Shown here one piece after another: positions 33,551 through 43,470 of a stretch of 64,000 nucleotides of DNA (the stretch's first letter is position 1; every line of letters begins with the position of its first letter). The DNA lies in the NCBI RefSeq assembly GCF_029478095.1, contig NZ_JAKOAV010000001.1, positions 205,982-269,981 of the forward strand, read 5' to 3'. This stretch comes from Pelotomaculum isophthalicicum JI (lineage in GTDB: Bacteria > Bacillota > Desulfotomaculia > Desulfotomaculales > Pelotomaculaceae). Under the pieces are notes generated by a model, which searched no databases, was not told the origin of the DNA, and saw only the letters and a list, made by a program, of their open reading frames with translations. The translations under genes and the position numbers were made by a program.

Positions 33551-34744
33551 ATGGCCAGGCGGTTATTTACTTCTGAATCAGTCACTGAAGGACACCCGGA
33601 TAAGATAGCCGACCAGATATCTGATGCGGTTCTTGACGCGATCTACATGAATGACCCTTTGGCACGGGTAGCGTGCGAAACCCTGGTTACTACAGGCTTG
33701 GTTCTGGTGAGCGGTGAGATTACGACCCATTGTTACGTGGATATTCCCAGGGTAGCCCGGGAAACTGTCCGTGAGATCGGTTATACCCGGGCGAAATACG
33801 GTTTTGACTGTGATACCTGCGCGGTGATTACTTCTATCGACGAACAGTCAGGTGATATTGCCCAGGGTGTTGACCACGCGCTGGAGACCCGCGACAGCAC
33901 AGGTGATAATGATGAATTGGATAACACCGGCGCCGGCGACCAGGGGATGATGTTTGGCTATGCCACAAATGAAACGCCGGAATTGATGCCGCTGCCTATA
34001 TCCCTGGCCCACAGCCTGGCGAAGCGCCTGTCCGTAGTCCGGAAGAGCGGGTTGGTTCCCTACCTCCGGCCAGACGGAAAAACCCAGGTGACAGTGGAAT
34101 ATGAAGACGGCCGCCCGGTAAGGGTGGACAGTGTGGTGATCGGCACCCAGCACGATTCTAAAGTAACCCTGGAGGAGATCCGCAAGGATATGCTGGAACA
34201 GGTAATCAAACCAGTTGTTCCAGGTGAGTTGCTGGACAATTCAACCCGGTACCTGGTCAACGCTACGGGCCGTTTTGTTATCGGCGGGCCGCAGGGGGAT
34301 ACCGGCTTAACAGGAAGAAAAATAATTGTGGACACATACGGGGGAATGGCCCGTCACGGAGGCGGCGCCTTCTCGGGCAAAGATCCTACTAAGGTAGACC
34401 GCTCAGCCAGTTATGCCGCCCGGTATGTTGCTAAAAACATCGTAGCAGCCGGTTTGGCGGACAAATGTGAGCTGCAAATCGCCTATGTAATTGGAGTAGC
34501 TCATCCGGTTTCGATTTTAGTGGATACATTTGGCACAGGCAAGATAGACGATCAGACTCTGGTTAAACTGGTGGGCAGCCACTTTGATCTGCGCCCGGCA
34601 GCCATCATCAAAGGGCTGGACCTGCGACGGCCGATTTACAAGCAAGTGGCCGCATACGGACATTTCGGCAGAAACGACCTCGACCTGCCCTGGGAACGCA
34701 CCGATAAGGCCGAAGCTCTCAGGCGGGACGCCGGTTTGAAATAA
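33551..34744 (+). CDS. metK: S-adenosylmethionine synthetase
   Basis: MetK makes SAM from methionine and ATP. The 397-aa protein has [18 protein letters not shown] at the N-terminus (ATP/methionine site), [12 protein letters not shown] (about 117-128) and [16 protein letters not shown] (about 268-283), all diagnostic. ATG 33551 or 33548 can both be the start; AAGGGG is upstream. It is followed by a strong terminator and so is probably a single-gene transcript. Confidence 0.98.
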   Translation: MARRLFTSESVTEGHPDKIADQISDAVLDAIYMNDPLARVACETLVTTGLVLVSGEITTHCYVDIPRVARETVREIGYTRAKYGFDCDTCAVITSIDEQSGDIAQGVDHALETRDSTGDNDELDNTGAGDQGMMFGYATNETPELMPLPISLAHSLAKRLSVVRKSGLVPYLRPDGKTQVTVEYEDGRPVRVDSVVIGTQHDSKVTLEEIRKDMLEQVIKPVVPGELLDNSTRYLVNATGRFVIGGPQGDTGLTGRKIIVDTYGGMARHGGGAFSGKDPTKVDRSASYAARYVAKNIVAAGLADKCELQIAYVIGVAHPVSILVDTFGTGKIDDQTLVKLVGSHFDLRPAAIIKGLDLRRPIYKQVAAYGHFGRNDLDLPWERTDKAEALRRDAGLK

Positions 34745-34789
34745 CACCTGTTTCGAGTAGTAGAGTTTGGGAAGTTTAAATATTAGATC

Positions 34790-34819
34790 AAAAAAGTAGC
34801 CTCAATAGGCTACTTTTTT
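34790..34819 (+). terminator. Terminator after metK
   Basis: AAAAAAGTAGCC and GGCTACTTTTTT form a perfect stem with a 6-nt loop and a T-run. Confidence 0.92.
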
Positions 34820-34834
34820 GTTGCTTACATAGCG

Positions 34835-34866
34835 GCTGAACATGAGCCGCGTTGTATACCCAAAGG
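34835..34866. repeat. 32-bp intergenic repeat, copy A
   Basis: This segment, which begins CTGAACATGA and ends AAAGGT, matches 55896-55927 at 25 of 32 positions; all seven differences are transitions. Both copies follow directly after a terminator. Its left part can form a small hairpin GCGGCT/AGCCGC. Confidence 0.5.
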
Positions 34867-34949
34867 TCATTAACAGCGAATTGTTCTTTTTCTAATCACC
34901 CCTGGCCTATATGCCGCATATGGTGCAATAAAGGCCGGGGGTGAAAAAT

Positions 34950-35387
34950 GTGAGCTTGCTTTTTATATCATTGCTGATGCTGGCCGCAGGGTGCTTTATT
35001 TATCTTGTCGTAAATTATTACACCGTTCACAAGAACACAAGCATGGTGATTATCGTTGTCAAGGATCAGGAGCCATGGGTGGAGGGTTTTATTCGTAAAG
35101 TCTTTTACCTGATTAGAAACACGCCATGGATTAGCATACAGGTAATAGACGATGGTTCATGTGACTGTACGCTGAAAATACTGAAACGTTTACAAAGGCG
35201 GTATTATTTTGAATTGTTGTGCGTAAAGGCTGGGGAGATCATGGAATTAAGCGGGGGCGCCAACAGGTTTTCAAACATAAAGCAGTATGACGTCAGAGGT
35301 TTAACCGGTAAGGACCTGCTGCGCGCACCTTTATTTTTTCGTCTGTCTGCTGACGGCGCAGGTAATTTCAACGCTTTGTCGAAATAA
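34950..35387 (+). CDS. Membrane-anchored GT2-like hypothetical protein
   Basis: The 145-aa protein has one N-terminal membrane segment (about 1-22: SLLFISLLMLAAGCFIYLVV). A soluble domain follows with SMVIIVVKDQEPWVEGFIRK, then IQVIDDGSCDCTLKILKRL. That is the pattern of the N-terminal nucleotide-binding half of GT2-family transferases (strand, D-D-x-S, helix). It is much shorter than a full GT2 enzyme, so catalysis is unlikely as annotated. GTG 34950 has GGGGG about 7 nt upstream. It lies 20 bp before the GGDEF gene. Confidence 0.65.
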   Translation: MSLLFISLLMLAAGCFIYLVVNYYTVHKNTSMVIIVVKDQEPWVEGFIRKVFYLIRNTPWISIQVIDDGSCDCTLKILKRLQRRYYFELLCVKAGEIMELSGGANRFSNIKQYDVRGLTGKDLLRAPLFFRLSADGAGNFNALSK

Positions 35388-35407
35388 TGCGTTGAGGTGG
35401 AATCAGC

Positions 35408-37102
35408 TTGCGACCGAAAGGCTTTGTTCACATCCTTTATATATGGCTTGTAGTCGGTCTGGCCGCCTGGCAGTTGTATCTTCTTATCCCGGCTCTGGAT
35501 ATGGACCGGCTGCGGGAATTGCTGTCTATCGTCCTCCTTGGCGTACTGGCCGAGTGGCTGGCGGTTTCTTTTCCGCACGGGCAACTTTCGGGCAGCTTCG
35601 CCCTGGTATTATCAACTTATTTAATCTTTGGTCCGGCTGCGACCGCCTGGGTTTCCGGCCTGTCAACGCTTTTCGGTCAGGGGATAGCTAACCGGGGCAA
35701 TCCAGCGCGCACAACAGTGTTCAACGCTGGTCAGTATGTATTGGCCGCTGTCGCGGCCGGCCATATTTATCAGTTGTGCGGCGGTAGGCCGGGTTGGTCA
35801 GGTTTTGCGGCTATTTTTCCATTGGCTGCTTTCACTGTCAGTTATCTAATAATCAATCACTTGCTGATTTATTTTTACCTGTTGCCAAAGAGGCGTCATT
35901 ATCCTGGTCCAGCTTGGCTGGACGCGGTAAAGTGGGACAGTCTGACCTATCTGCTTACTGTTCCCCTGGGGCTCTTAATTGCCATGATCTATGTATATAC
36001 AGGCATAACCGGTATCATGCTGCTCTTTTCTTCAGTGTTGGCAATTCAGTTAATCATGCGTCATTATATTCACCTGCACGTGGCTAATCGGGAACTGAAA
36101 GCTTTCTATGATGTGGCTACTTTTTTAGAAAAGAATCCGGATCTTGGCGAGTTGTTAAATTTTATCCTAAGAAGTGCGAGAAAAGTTTTTCCTTACCATT
36201 CAGGAGTGGCTTACCTGCGTTCCGGTGAAAGAGATGCATTCGCGCCCGTTGCGGCAACCGGGCCGTATTCCAAAGAGCTTAAAAGAACCATTGTATATAG
36301 AGGTGAAGGAATCGCCGGCTGCTCTATATTGGATAGAAAGCCTGAAATAATATCAAATTGCAGACTTGATCCCCGTACCAGGAATGAAGCCGGTTTGTGC
36401 CAGGTAATGCGCTCGCTGTTAATCATTCCATTATTATCTGGTGAGGATGATTTAGGAGTTATTGTGCTGGGCGATCAAAGACCGATGGCTTTTGATGAGA
36501 AACACCTGCACATTATGGCCGTGCTTGGTGGACAAGCAGCCTTAACCGTGGGAAAATCAGTACTCGCCAGCCGTTTGGAACATGCCGCGTCACTGGATGT
36601 GTTAACGGGACTGTTAAATTCCGGCGTTTTTTTTCAAGCCGCGTCTGAGATATGCGAAGCAGCCGTTGAGAACGGTGCTTTGCTTGGACTGATGCTCATC
36701 GACACAGACCGGTTTAAGAATTTTAATGACCGCTATGGCCGGGCAGCGGGGGACGATATGCTGGCTGAACTGGCTGGGATCGTTAAAGGTGTAACGCGCG
36801 GGGATGACTTAGCCGCGCATTACGGCGGAGATGAATTTGCCGTAATCCTGCCGGGTGCCGGTGGCCGTCGCCTGCTGGATATCGCAGACAGTTTAAGTAA
36901 CGAAATAAGGGAGCACTATTTTCTTAGAAGGGCCGGGAGGCAGGCGAGAATCACAGTCAGTATAGGAGTGGCGGAACTTCCACGGGACGCCGGTGACGCG
37001 GCGGGCTTGTTCAAAGCCGCGCAGCGCGCCTTGGATAAGGCTAAAAAGGAAGGCGGGAATAAAGTCGTATCCGCCGCCGCGTCAATCATAGGGTTGTCCT
37101 GA
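35408..37102 (+). CDS. Membrane GAF-GGDEF protein (probable diguanylate cyclase)
   Basis: The 564-aa protein has about six to seven N-terminal membrane segments (about 10-200). A GAF-type sensor domain follows (about 220-375, with PYHSGVAYLRSGERDAFAP). The C-terminal GGDEF domain (about 395-560) keeps an intact active site YGGDEFAVILPG and, five residues before it, an RGDD inhibitory I-site. It should make c-di-GMP with product inhibition. TTG 35408 follows GAGGTGG. It is 5 kb from the c-di-GMP riboswitch; a direct link is plausible but unproven. Confidence 0.9.
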   Translation: MRPKGFVHILYIWLVVGLAAWQLYLLIPALDMDRLRELLSIVLLGVLAEWLAVSFPHGQLSGSFALVLSTYLIFGPAATAWVSGLSTLFGQGIANRGNPARTTVFNAGQYVLAAVAAGHIYQLCGGRPGWSGFAAIFPLAAFTVSYLIINHLLIYFYLLPKRRHYPGPAWLDAVKWDSLTYLLTVPLGLLIAMIYVYTGITGIMLLFSSVLAIQLIMRHYIHLHVANRELKAFYDVATFLEKNPDLGELLNFILRSARKVFPYHSGVAYLRSGERDAFAPVAATGPYSKELKRTIVYRGEGIAGCSILDRKPEIISNCRLDPRTRNEAGLCQVMRSLLIIPLLSGEDDLGVIVLGDQRPMAFDEKHLHIMAVLGGQAALTVGKSVLASRLEHAASLDVLTGLLNSGVFFQAASEICEAAVENGALLGLMLIDTDRFKNFNDRYGRAAGDDMLAELAGIVKGVTRGDDLAAHYGGDEFAVILPGAGGRRLLDIADSLSNEIREHYFLRRAGRQARITVSIGVAELPRDAGDAAGLFKAAQRALDKAKKEGGNKVVSAAASIIGLS

Positions 37103-37119
37103 GATTAAGGGGGTGCCAG

Positions 37120-37863
37120 ATGATTTCAACGCTGTGGGAAAGTCTGCTTGATTTGCTTTTTCCGCCGCGACCGGGATGCCCTTTTTGCGGCGCTCCCGGT
37201 TCAGGGACTGAAGTTTGTTGCACCTGTCTTTCGACAATTAGCGGGTACCGCCTGGAGCCCCATTGCTGTTTATGCGGCCGCTTGCCGGAAAAGATGGCGC
37301 CGAGCGCCCCGGATGGTTATTATCTGTGCAGTGAATGCCGGAGACACGGCTGGCCTTTTGTACTAGCCCGTGCGGCGGGGCCTTACGAGGGAATCTTAAA
37401 AGAGGTTATCCACCGGTTTAAATATGGTGGCAGCCGCCGGCTGGCTGTGCCGCTGGCCGCGCTTATGGTTGAGGTGTTGCTGTCAGAAACCTTATATGCC
37501 AATATAGATCTTGTGCTACCCGTGCCTCTCACGTATAACAAGCTGCGCCGCAGAGGTTTTAATCAGGCTGGCTTATTGGCGAAGGAAATCGGAAGCGGGT
37601 TGAAAATACCGGTGAGCGGCAGCGTTTTGGTCAAAATTACCGATACACCTTCCCAGACCGGATTATCCAGGGCGGCGCGGGAAATTAACTTAAAAAACGT
37701 CTTTAAAGTAACAGATGCGCGATATCTTCAAGGTAAAAATATCTTAATTGTTGATGATGTTTTTACTACCGGTAGTACAATGTCGTCTGCCGCCGCAGTA
37801 GTCAAACGAGCCGGAGCGGTACAGGTGTTCGTTGTTACGGCTGCCACCGGCCGGTGTTCTTAA
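37120..37863 (+). CDS. comFC: ComFC-family phosphoribosyltransferase-like protein
   Basis: The 247-aa protein has two N-terminal zinc-knuckle Cys pairs (CPFCGAP...CCTC and CCLCG...CSEC). The C-terminal phosphoribosyltransferase domain has the motif ILIVDDVFTTGSTMSSAA (about 208-225). ComFC proteins take part in DNA uptake and recombination of competence DNA. ATG 37120 has AAGGGGG 6 nt upstream. The comFA helicase is not next to it. Function here is by family only. Confidence 0.9.
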   Translation: MISTLWESLLDLLFPPRPGCPFCGAPGSGTEVCCTCLSTISGYRLEPHCCLCGRLPEKMAPSAPDGYYLCSECRRHGWPFVLARAAGPYEGILKEVIHRFKYGGSRRLAVPLAALMVEVLLSETLYANIDLVLPVPLTYNKLRRRGFNQAGLLAKEIGSGLKIPVSGSVLVKITDTPSQTGLSRAAREINLKNVFKVTDARYLQGKNILIVDDVFTTGSTMSSAAAVVKRAGAVQVFVVTAATGRCS

Positions 37864-38070
37864 TATTCTACAAAAAACGTGCCAATAAATAACATAAATT
37901 GACATTATTTTATCGAAGAAGAACAGTTACCCACACTTTAACAGCTGATTTTATTAGTTATTAACAGACTTATCAACATTATCAACAGAAACTTCTAAAC
38001 AAATAACTTTCAGCAAGGTTTTTTTCGACAAAGTGAGGTATATGTACAGTAGTGGGATGTTATGAAAGAC

Positions 38071-38099
38071 TTGACAATCCCATGACCCTATGTTAACAT
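38071..38099 (+). promoter_or_regulatory. SigA-type promoter for the cold-shock gene
   Basis: TTGACA (38071-38076), 17-bp spacer, TAACAT (38094-38099). The 5' leader is about 47 nt. The preceding 200 bp is AT-rich with TTATCAACA-type motifs and no gene. Confidence 0.8.
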
Positions 38100-38152
38100 G
38101 GCTGTACGTGAGCTAAAGAAACACGGAATTAAGTTTTCTAGGAGGTATGTCT

Positions 38153-38350
38153 GTGTTAGGTAAGGTTAAGTGGTTTAATCAAGAAAAAGGTTACGGGTTT
38201 ATTGAGAGAGAAGACGGCGGAGATGTATTCGTCCATTTTTCCGCGATTCAGGAAGAAGGTTTTAAGACTTTGAATGAAGGACAAAAGGTTGAATTCGATA
38301 TTGTCGAAGGCGCCCGGGGTCCTCAGGCGGCCAACGTTTTGAAATTATAA
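38153..38350 (+). CDS. csp: Cold-shock protein (CspA/CspB family)
   Basis: The 65-aa OB-fold protein binds single-stranded nucleic acid. RNP1 (KGYGFIER) and RNP2 (DVFVHFSA) are intact. GTG 38153 is chosen because AGGAGGT is 6 nt upstream; the ATG 38147 abuts that site. The length from this start equals that of B. subtilis CspB. A terminator follows. Confidence 0.96.
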   Translation: MLGKVKWFNQEKGYGFIEREDGGDVFVHFSAIQEEGFKTLNEGQKVEFDIVEGARGPQAANVLKL

Positions 38351-38381
38351 ATTTGCTTTAATAAAATAATTTCTTCGTTTT

Positions 38382-38405
38382 ACCCCAGCAAGTCTGGGGT
38401 TTTTA
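38382..38405 (+). terminator. Terminator after the cold-shock gene
   Basis: ACCCCAG/CTGGGGT stem with a 5-nt loop and TTTTT. Confidence 0.88.
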
Positions 38406-38510
38406 CTTATCATTGAATGTAATTTTGTTCTGCTGCAGATATAAATATAGCAGGAATTTTCGCCGTTTTGGGGAATAATGTATTTAAGACATTGAAAAGG
38501 GGGTTGTTTT

Positions 38511-39035
38511 ATGAAGGTGCAAGTACGCGGTAGGAACATTGAAGTAACGGATGCATTAAAAGATTATATCGCAAAGCGCGTCGGCAAACTGGATCGATAT
38601 ATAGACAACCTCGGCGATGCTCAGGTGACAATGACTGTTGAGAAAGATTCCCACCGCATTGAAGTAACCATACCGGTTAACGGGATGATCTTGAGGGGTG
38701 AAGAAAGCACCGGAGACATGTATACTTCTACCGACCTGGTGGTGGAGAAGCTTGAGAAGCAGATTCAAAAATACAAGGGTAAACTGCAAAAACGGGGTAT
38801 CCGAGTAATGAATGTGCAGAAACCTTCTGCTCCTGACGAAACTGAAGAGGAAGCGCCTAAGCTGGTTAAGACCAAGCGTTTCGCGATCAAACCGATGCCG
38901 GTGGAGGAAGCTGTTCTCCAGATGAACTTGCTTGGGCATAACTTTTTTGTATTCTCCAACGCTGAAACCGAGCAAGTCAATGTGGTTTACAAACGAAAGG
39001 ACGGAAATTTCGGGATTATCGAGCCGGAGTTCTAA
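38511..39035 (+). CDS. hpf: Ribosome hibernation-promoting factor, long form
   Basis: The 174-aa length and a C-terminal domain (KTKRFAIKPMPVEEAVLQMN, then GHNFFVFSN) identify the long HPF/YvyD form that dimerises 70S into 100S ribosomes. The N-terminal domain is the S30AE/RaiA fold (about 1-95). ATG 38511 has AAGGGGG upstream. A hairpin follows the gene. Confidence 0.96.
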   Translation: MKVQVRGRNIEVTDALKDYIAKRVGKLDRYIDNLGDAQVTMTVEKDSHRIEVTIPVNGMILRGEESTGDMYTSTDLVVEKLEKQIQKYKGKLQKRGIRVMNVQKPSAPDETEEEAPKLVKTKRFAIKPMPVEEAVLQMNLLGHNFFVFSNAETEQVNVVYKRKDGNFGIIEPEF

Positions 39036-39064
39036 TTTTATAAAAATTTAATTATGATATGACA

Positions 39065-39086
39065 GAGCGCCTCAACAGGGGCGCTC
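39065..39086 (+). terminator. Hairpin terminator after hpf
   Basis: GAGCGCC/GGCGCTC perfect stem, 8-nt loop, followed by ATTATTT rather than a pure T-run. Confidence 0.65.
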
Positions 39087-39110
39087 ATTATTTGGAATTA
39101 AATACTATAA

Positions 39111-39140
39111 TTGACGGTTTGGATAATAATCAAGTATAAT
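39111..39140 (+). promoter_or_regulatory. SigA-type promoter for secA
   Basis: TTGACG (39111-39116), 18-bp spacer, TATAAT (39135-39140). The transcript would carry dispersed repeat copy 6 in the 5' leader of secA. Confidence 0.8.
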
Positions 39141-39172
39141 AATTTGATATAAATGATGAGATGTAGCTACTC

Positions 39173-39277
39173 ATGAGTCAAGAGCCGGAAGTCTGGAATC
39201 AGAATGAGAGAATGGTTTATCGTCTCGAAATATTCTGAATACTGACTACTGACTACTGACTACTGACTACTGAATAA
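39173..39277. repeat. Dispersed inverted-repeat element, copy 6
   Basis: The left arm is degenerate (GAGTCAAGAGCCGGAAGTC...GAATCAGAAT). The core GAATGGTTTATCGTCTCGAA matches copies 1 and 7. The right arm is ATTCTGAATACTGACTAC followed by three more tandem CTGACTA units. It lies in the secA leader, ending about 15 nt before the start codon's ribosome site. Confidence 0.8.
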
Positions 39278-39291
39278 TGAGGTGATATAGA

Positions 39292-41952
39292 GTGCTCGGG
39301 TTTATTAAGGATTGGCTTGATGATAACGCCCGTGAAGTAAAGAAGCTGCAGCAGGTTGTTAATAAAATCAATAGCCTGGAACCAAAGATGTCCGCGATGC
39401 CGGAAGAAGAATTAAAAAATATGACTGTGGTTTTTCGCGAGCGCTTGGAACAGGGACAAACCTTGGATGATATCCTGCCGGAGGCATTTGCCGTTGTCAG
39501 GGAGGTTTCCCGGCGGGTATTGGGAATGAGGCATTTTGACGTGCAGTTGCTGGGTGGCATTGTGCTGCACCAGGGCCGTATAGCCGAGATGAAAACAGGC
39601 GAAGGTAAAACCCTGGTGGCCACTTTGCCGGTTTACCTGAATGCCCTCACCGGCAAAGGAGTTCATGTAATAACGGTAAATGACTACCTGGCCCGCCGTG
39701 ACAGTGAGTGGATGGGCCAGATTTACAGCTACCTCGGTTTAAACGTGGGTTTGGTGCTGCACGGCCTGGAGTGGGAGGACCGCAGGCGGGCTTACCGCTC
39801 CGACATTACTTACGGCACGAATAATGAGTTTGGTTTTGATTACCTGCGGGACAACATGGCCCAGCATCCCGACCAATTGGTGCAGCGTGAGCTGAATTAC
39901 GCCATCGTGGATGAAGTGGACAGCATTTTAATTGACGAGGCCAGGACCCCGTTGATTATTTCCGGACAAGCGGAGAAGTCTACCGACTTGTACTTTACTT
40001 TCGCTAAAGTGGTTCCCCGGCTGATCAGGGAAACCGATTATAATGTCGACGAAAAAGCGCACACTGTGGCCATTACTGAGTCGGGAGTGGCTAAAGTAGA
40101 AAAAATGATTAGTGTTGAAAACCTGTATGACGATAAAAACATTGAGCTCGCCCACCATTTGAACCAGGCCCTGAAAGCCTACGGGCTGATGAAACGGGAC
40201 CGGGACTATGTGGTGAAGGACGGGCAGGTGATCATCGTTGATGAGTTTACCGGCCGGTTGATGTTCGGCAGGCGCTATAGCGACGGTTTGCACCAGGCCA
40301 TCGAGGCCAAAGAGGGAGTCAAGATCGAGCGGGAGTCTCAGACTCTTGCCACCATTACTTTTCAAAACTACTTCCGGATGTATGACAAACTGGCGGGTAT
40401 GACCGGAACGGCGGCAACCGAGGAGCAGGAATTTAAAAAAATTTACGATTTAGATGTGGTAGTGATACCCAGCAACAAACCGATGATCCGCAAAGATTTG
40501 CCGGATGTTATTTATAAAACAGAACAGGCCAAATTTTCCGCGGTTGTTGAAGAAATCGCAGCCAGGCATGACAAGAGACAACCTGTGCTGGTCGGCACGA
40601 TATCTATTGAAAAATCAGAAATCCTCAGCAACATGCTCCGCCGGAGAGGCATTGCCCATCAGGTGTTAAATGCCAAATACCACGACAAAGAGGCCGAGAT
40701 TGTGGCGCAAGCCGGGCGTGCGGGAGCGGTGACCATTGCTACCAACATGGCTGGCCGCGGTACCGACATCCTGCTTGGAGGCAATCCGGAATTTCTGACG
40801 CGGTATGAACTGCGCAAGCAAGGCCATGAGTTTGAAGCTGCCGGAGAGATTACCTCTGTAGCTGCCGGTGCGGACGATACCGTTTATAGGGCGCTGCTGG
40901 AAAAATACCGTGCCCAATCAGAGGAAGAAAGACGTCTTGTTGTTGAGCAAGGCGGGCTGCACATCATGGGTACTGAACGGCACGAAAGCAGGCGTATTGA
41001 CAACCAGCTCCGGGGGCGCTGCGGCCGTCAGGGCGACCCTGGCTCGACCCAGTTTTACAGTTCCCTGGAAGATGATCTGCTGCGGCTTTTCGGTTCCGAA
41101 AACATTTCAGGCATTATGGACCGGTTGGGGATTGAAGAAGATATGCCGATCGAGCATGGAATGATTACCAGATCTATTGAAACTGCCCAAAAAAGGGTGG
41201 AAAACCGTAACTTCGATATCCGCAAGCACGTGCTCCAGTACGATGATGTAATGAACCAGCAGCGTGAATTGATCTACAGGCAGCGCCGCCAGGTGCTTAC
41301 AGGGGGCAATCTTAAAGAGAATATTATGGAAATGATCGGCGCTGCAGTTGAGCGGGCCGTAGCCACTTATGCTCCGGAAGGGGTTTACCCCGAAGAATGG
41401 GATTTGAAAGGGCTGCTGGAATACTCTGAGCAAATTTTCCTGCCGAATTCCGGATTGTCGCCGGAAGACCTGGAAGGTATGGGACGCAATGAATTGCAGT
41501 CCTTCCTGGTTGAGCGCTCAAGCGAGATGTACGAAGCCAGGGAACAAGAACTGGGCGGGGAAATGATGCGGGAGATCGAACGGGTGGTTATGCTCCGCAT
41601 TGTTGATGAGAAATGGATGGATCACCTTGACGCCATGGATCAACTCCGGGAGGGCATTGGTCTGCGGGCGTACGGCCAGAAAGACCCTCTGGTGGAGTAT
41701 AAGTTTGAAGGATATGAAATGTTTCAGAATATGATTGACTCCATCCAGGACGATGTGGTGCGTTACATTTTCCGTGTGAATGTGGTCCAGCCGGAACAGC
41801 GGCAAAAACGGCAGGTTATAGAAAACCGCTATGCTGAGGAAGGTCCGAAACAACCGGTGCGCAGGGAGAATAAGGTGGGGCGCAATTCGCCCTGTCCGTG
41901 CGGCAGCGGCAAAAAGTATAAGAAGTGCTGTGGCAGGGCGGAAGCAGTCTAG
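39292..41952 (+). CDS. secA: Preprotein translocase ATPase SecA
   Basis: SecA is the ATPase motor of the Sec export channel. The 886-aa protein has Walker [12 protein letters not shown] (about 100-110), the DEAD-like [15 protein letters not shown] and the arginine-finger motif [12 protein letters not shown] (about 566-577). The C-terminal zinc finger [14 protein letters not shown] ends the protein. The start is GTG 39292, with GAGGTGAT about 8 nt upstream. The genes hpf-secA-prfB are in the order usual for Firmicutes. Confidence 0.98.
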   Translation: MLGFIKDWLDDNAREVKKLQQVVNKINSLEPKMSAMPEEELKNMTVVFRERLEQGQTLDDILPEAFAVVREVSRRVLGMRHFDVQLLGGIVLHQGRIAEMKTGEGKTLVATLPVYLNALTGKGVHVITVNDYLARRDSEWMGQIYSYLGLNVGLVLHGLEWEDRRRAYRSDITYGTNNEFGFDYLRDNMAQHPDQLVQRELNYAIVDEVDSILIDEARTPLIISGQAEKSTDLYFTFAKVVPRLIRETDYNVDEKAHTVAITESGVAKVEKMISVENLYDDKNIELAHHLNQALKAYGLMKRDRDYVVKDGQVIIVDEFTGRLMFGRRYSDGLHQAIEAKEGVKIERESQTLATITFQNYFRMYDKLAGMTGTAATEEQEFKKIYDLDVVVIPSNKPMIRKDLPDVIYKTEQAKFSAVVEEIAARHDKRQPVLVGTISIEKSEILSNMLRRRGIAHQVLNAKYHDKEAEIVAQAGRAGAVTIATNMAGRGTDILLGGNPEFLTRYELRKQGHEFEAAGEITSVAAGADDTVYRALLEKYRAQSEEERRLVVEQGGLHIMGTERHESRRIDNQLRGRCGRQGDPGSTQFYSSLEDDLLRLFGSENISGIMDRLGIEEDMPIEHGMITRSIETAQKRVENRNFDIRKHVLQYDDVMNQQRELIYRQRRQVLTGGNLKENIMEMIGAAVERAVATYAPEGVYPEEWDLKGLLEYSEQIFLPNSGLSPEDLEGMGRNELQSFLVERSSEMYEAREQELGGEMMREIERVVMLRIVDEKWMDHLDAMDQLREGIGLRAYGQKDPLVEYKFEGYEMFQNMIDSIQDDVVRYIFRVNVVQPEQRQKRQVIENRYAEEGPKQPVRRENKVGRNSPCPCGSGKKYKKCCGRAEAV

Positions 41953-42030
41953 ATGATCAGGAGTCAGAATTCAGGAGTCAGAATGAGGGAATGGTTTATC
42001 GTCTCGAAGTATTCTGAATTCTGACTACCT
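41953..42030. repeat. Dispersed inverted-repeat element, copy 7
   Basis: The left arm is CAGGAGTCAGAATTCAGG then AGTCAGAAT. The core GAATGGTTTATCGTCTCGAA and right arm ATTCTGAATTCTGACTAC follow. It lies between secA and prfB, so it sits within or at the edge of an operon. Confidence 0.85.
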
Positions 42031-42060
42031 AAATAAAATAATTTAGAAAATGGTGAGAGA

Positions 42061-43171
42061 ATGTTTATCGAACTGAAGCGAGAAATTGAGCCTATCGGCA
42101 AACGAATGGAAGATTTGAGGGTTTCTCTTTGACATAATAAAAAAAGAAGAAGAAATATCTTTATTAGAAAAGCAAATGCTTGAACCAGGTTTCTGGAATG
42201 ATCAGGAAAACGCTCAGAAAATTACCCAGCGGGTGGCTATTCTCAGGGATAAGGTTTTATTTTTCCACGAACTGGCTAGGGAATTTGAGGATCTGGAGGT
42301 TCTGGCTGAACTGGGTGAAGATGAGGAAGACGAAGAAATTGCCGCTGAAGTGAAGGAAGGATTGACAACCCTCAACCGGAAAGTGACAGATTTGGAGCTG
42401 GCCGTCCTTTTAAACGGGCCGTATGACCAGGGCAACGCGATTATTTCTCTTCATGCCGGCGCGGGCGGCACGGAAGCCCAGGACTGGGTCGATATGCTGA
42501 TTAGAATGTATACCAGATGGGCGGAACGCCACAAGTTTAAGATTGATGTTCTTGACATGCTGCCGGGCGACGAGGCGGGCACCAAGAGCGCAACCCTTGA
42601 GGTGGTTGGTCCTAATGCCTATGGCTACCTCTGCTCTGAAAAAGGAGTGCACCGTCTGGTCCGTATTTCGCCTTTCGACGCCGCCGGCCGCAGGCATACA
42701 TCCTTTGCGTCCCTGGACGTGCTTCCTGAAGTAGAAAATGATGTGGACGTGCAAATCAGCCAGGATGATCTGAAAATCGATACTTTTCGCTCAAGCGGGG
42801 CTGGAGGTCAGCATATCAATAAAACGGACTCTGCAGTCCGCATTACCCACATACCCACAGGTATTGTAGTAACATGTCAGAATGAGCGCTCACAGATATC
42901 AAACCGTCTGGCTGCAATGAAAATGCTCCAGGCAAAGCTGATAGATCTTGAATTGCAAAAGAAAGAAGCCGAACTAGCCGCCCTGCGGGGCAATCAGCAA
43001 GAAATCGCGTGGGGCAGCCAGATTCGCTCGTACATCTTTCACCCATACAGCCTGGTTAAAGACCACCGCACCAATGAGGAAAACGGAAATATCAACGCGG
43101 TCATGGATGGGGAAATCGACGCGTTTATTGCCGCTTATTTAAAGGATAAAGCGCGGAAGCTAAATGGGTAA
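42061..43171 (+). CDS. prfB: Peptide chain release factor 2, by programmed +1 frameshift
   Basis: RF2 ends translation at UGA and UAA. Reading starts at ATG 42061. After 23 codons an in-frame TGA stands at 42130-42132 in the context AGG GTT TCT CTT TGA C. A +1 slip on CTT (skipping T 42130) enters the frame GAC ATA ATA at 42131 and gives a 369-aa protein. The SD-like AGGG, the CTT slip codon and TGA-C are the classic autoregulatory site. The body has SPFDAAGR and the catalytic GGQ (SGAGGQHINKTDSAVR, near residue 248). Confidence 0.97.
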
Positions 43172-43283
43172 GCATATATGTATGGTTATCAAGATTCTAC
43201 AGGTGTATGACGTGGCGCTTACCCAACGGGCTCATGTTCGTCCTTTAAAATTGTTTGAGCCGTGATATAATATCAAGTTTCTT

Positions 43284-43319
43284 TACCGTTGCTATAAAAG
43301 GTAGCGGTTTTTTATTTTT
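43284..43319 (+). terminator. Terminator after prfB
   Basis: ACCGTTGCTA pairs with TAGCGGT (TT bulge), loop of 7 nt, then TTTTTTATTTTT. Confidence 0.7.
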
Positions 43320-43470
43320 AGAGTTCTTAATGTGATCAATTTCGACACCAGGGAAGGAATTTACGTCAAGAAAAAGAATACTAATTTTGGTGCGTATTTT
43401 ATAGCCTCGTAATGTTCTGGACAACATAGTTATACGCAATAGATTCATGGTAATCCCGGAGTGTCACAAA

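Noticed and set aside
37900..38000. Replication-origin-like DnaA boxes (TTATCAACA-type motifs)
   Set aside because: Only loose matches in an AT-rich gap, without dnaA or dnaN nearby.
43266..43271. TATAAT as a promoter for the YitT gene
   Set aside because: A terminator begins about 14 bp downstream, so a transcript from here would stop at once.
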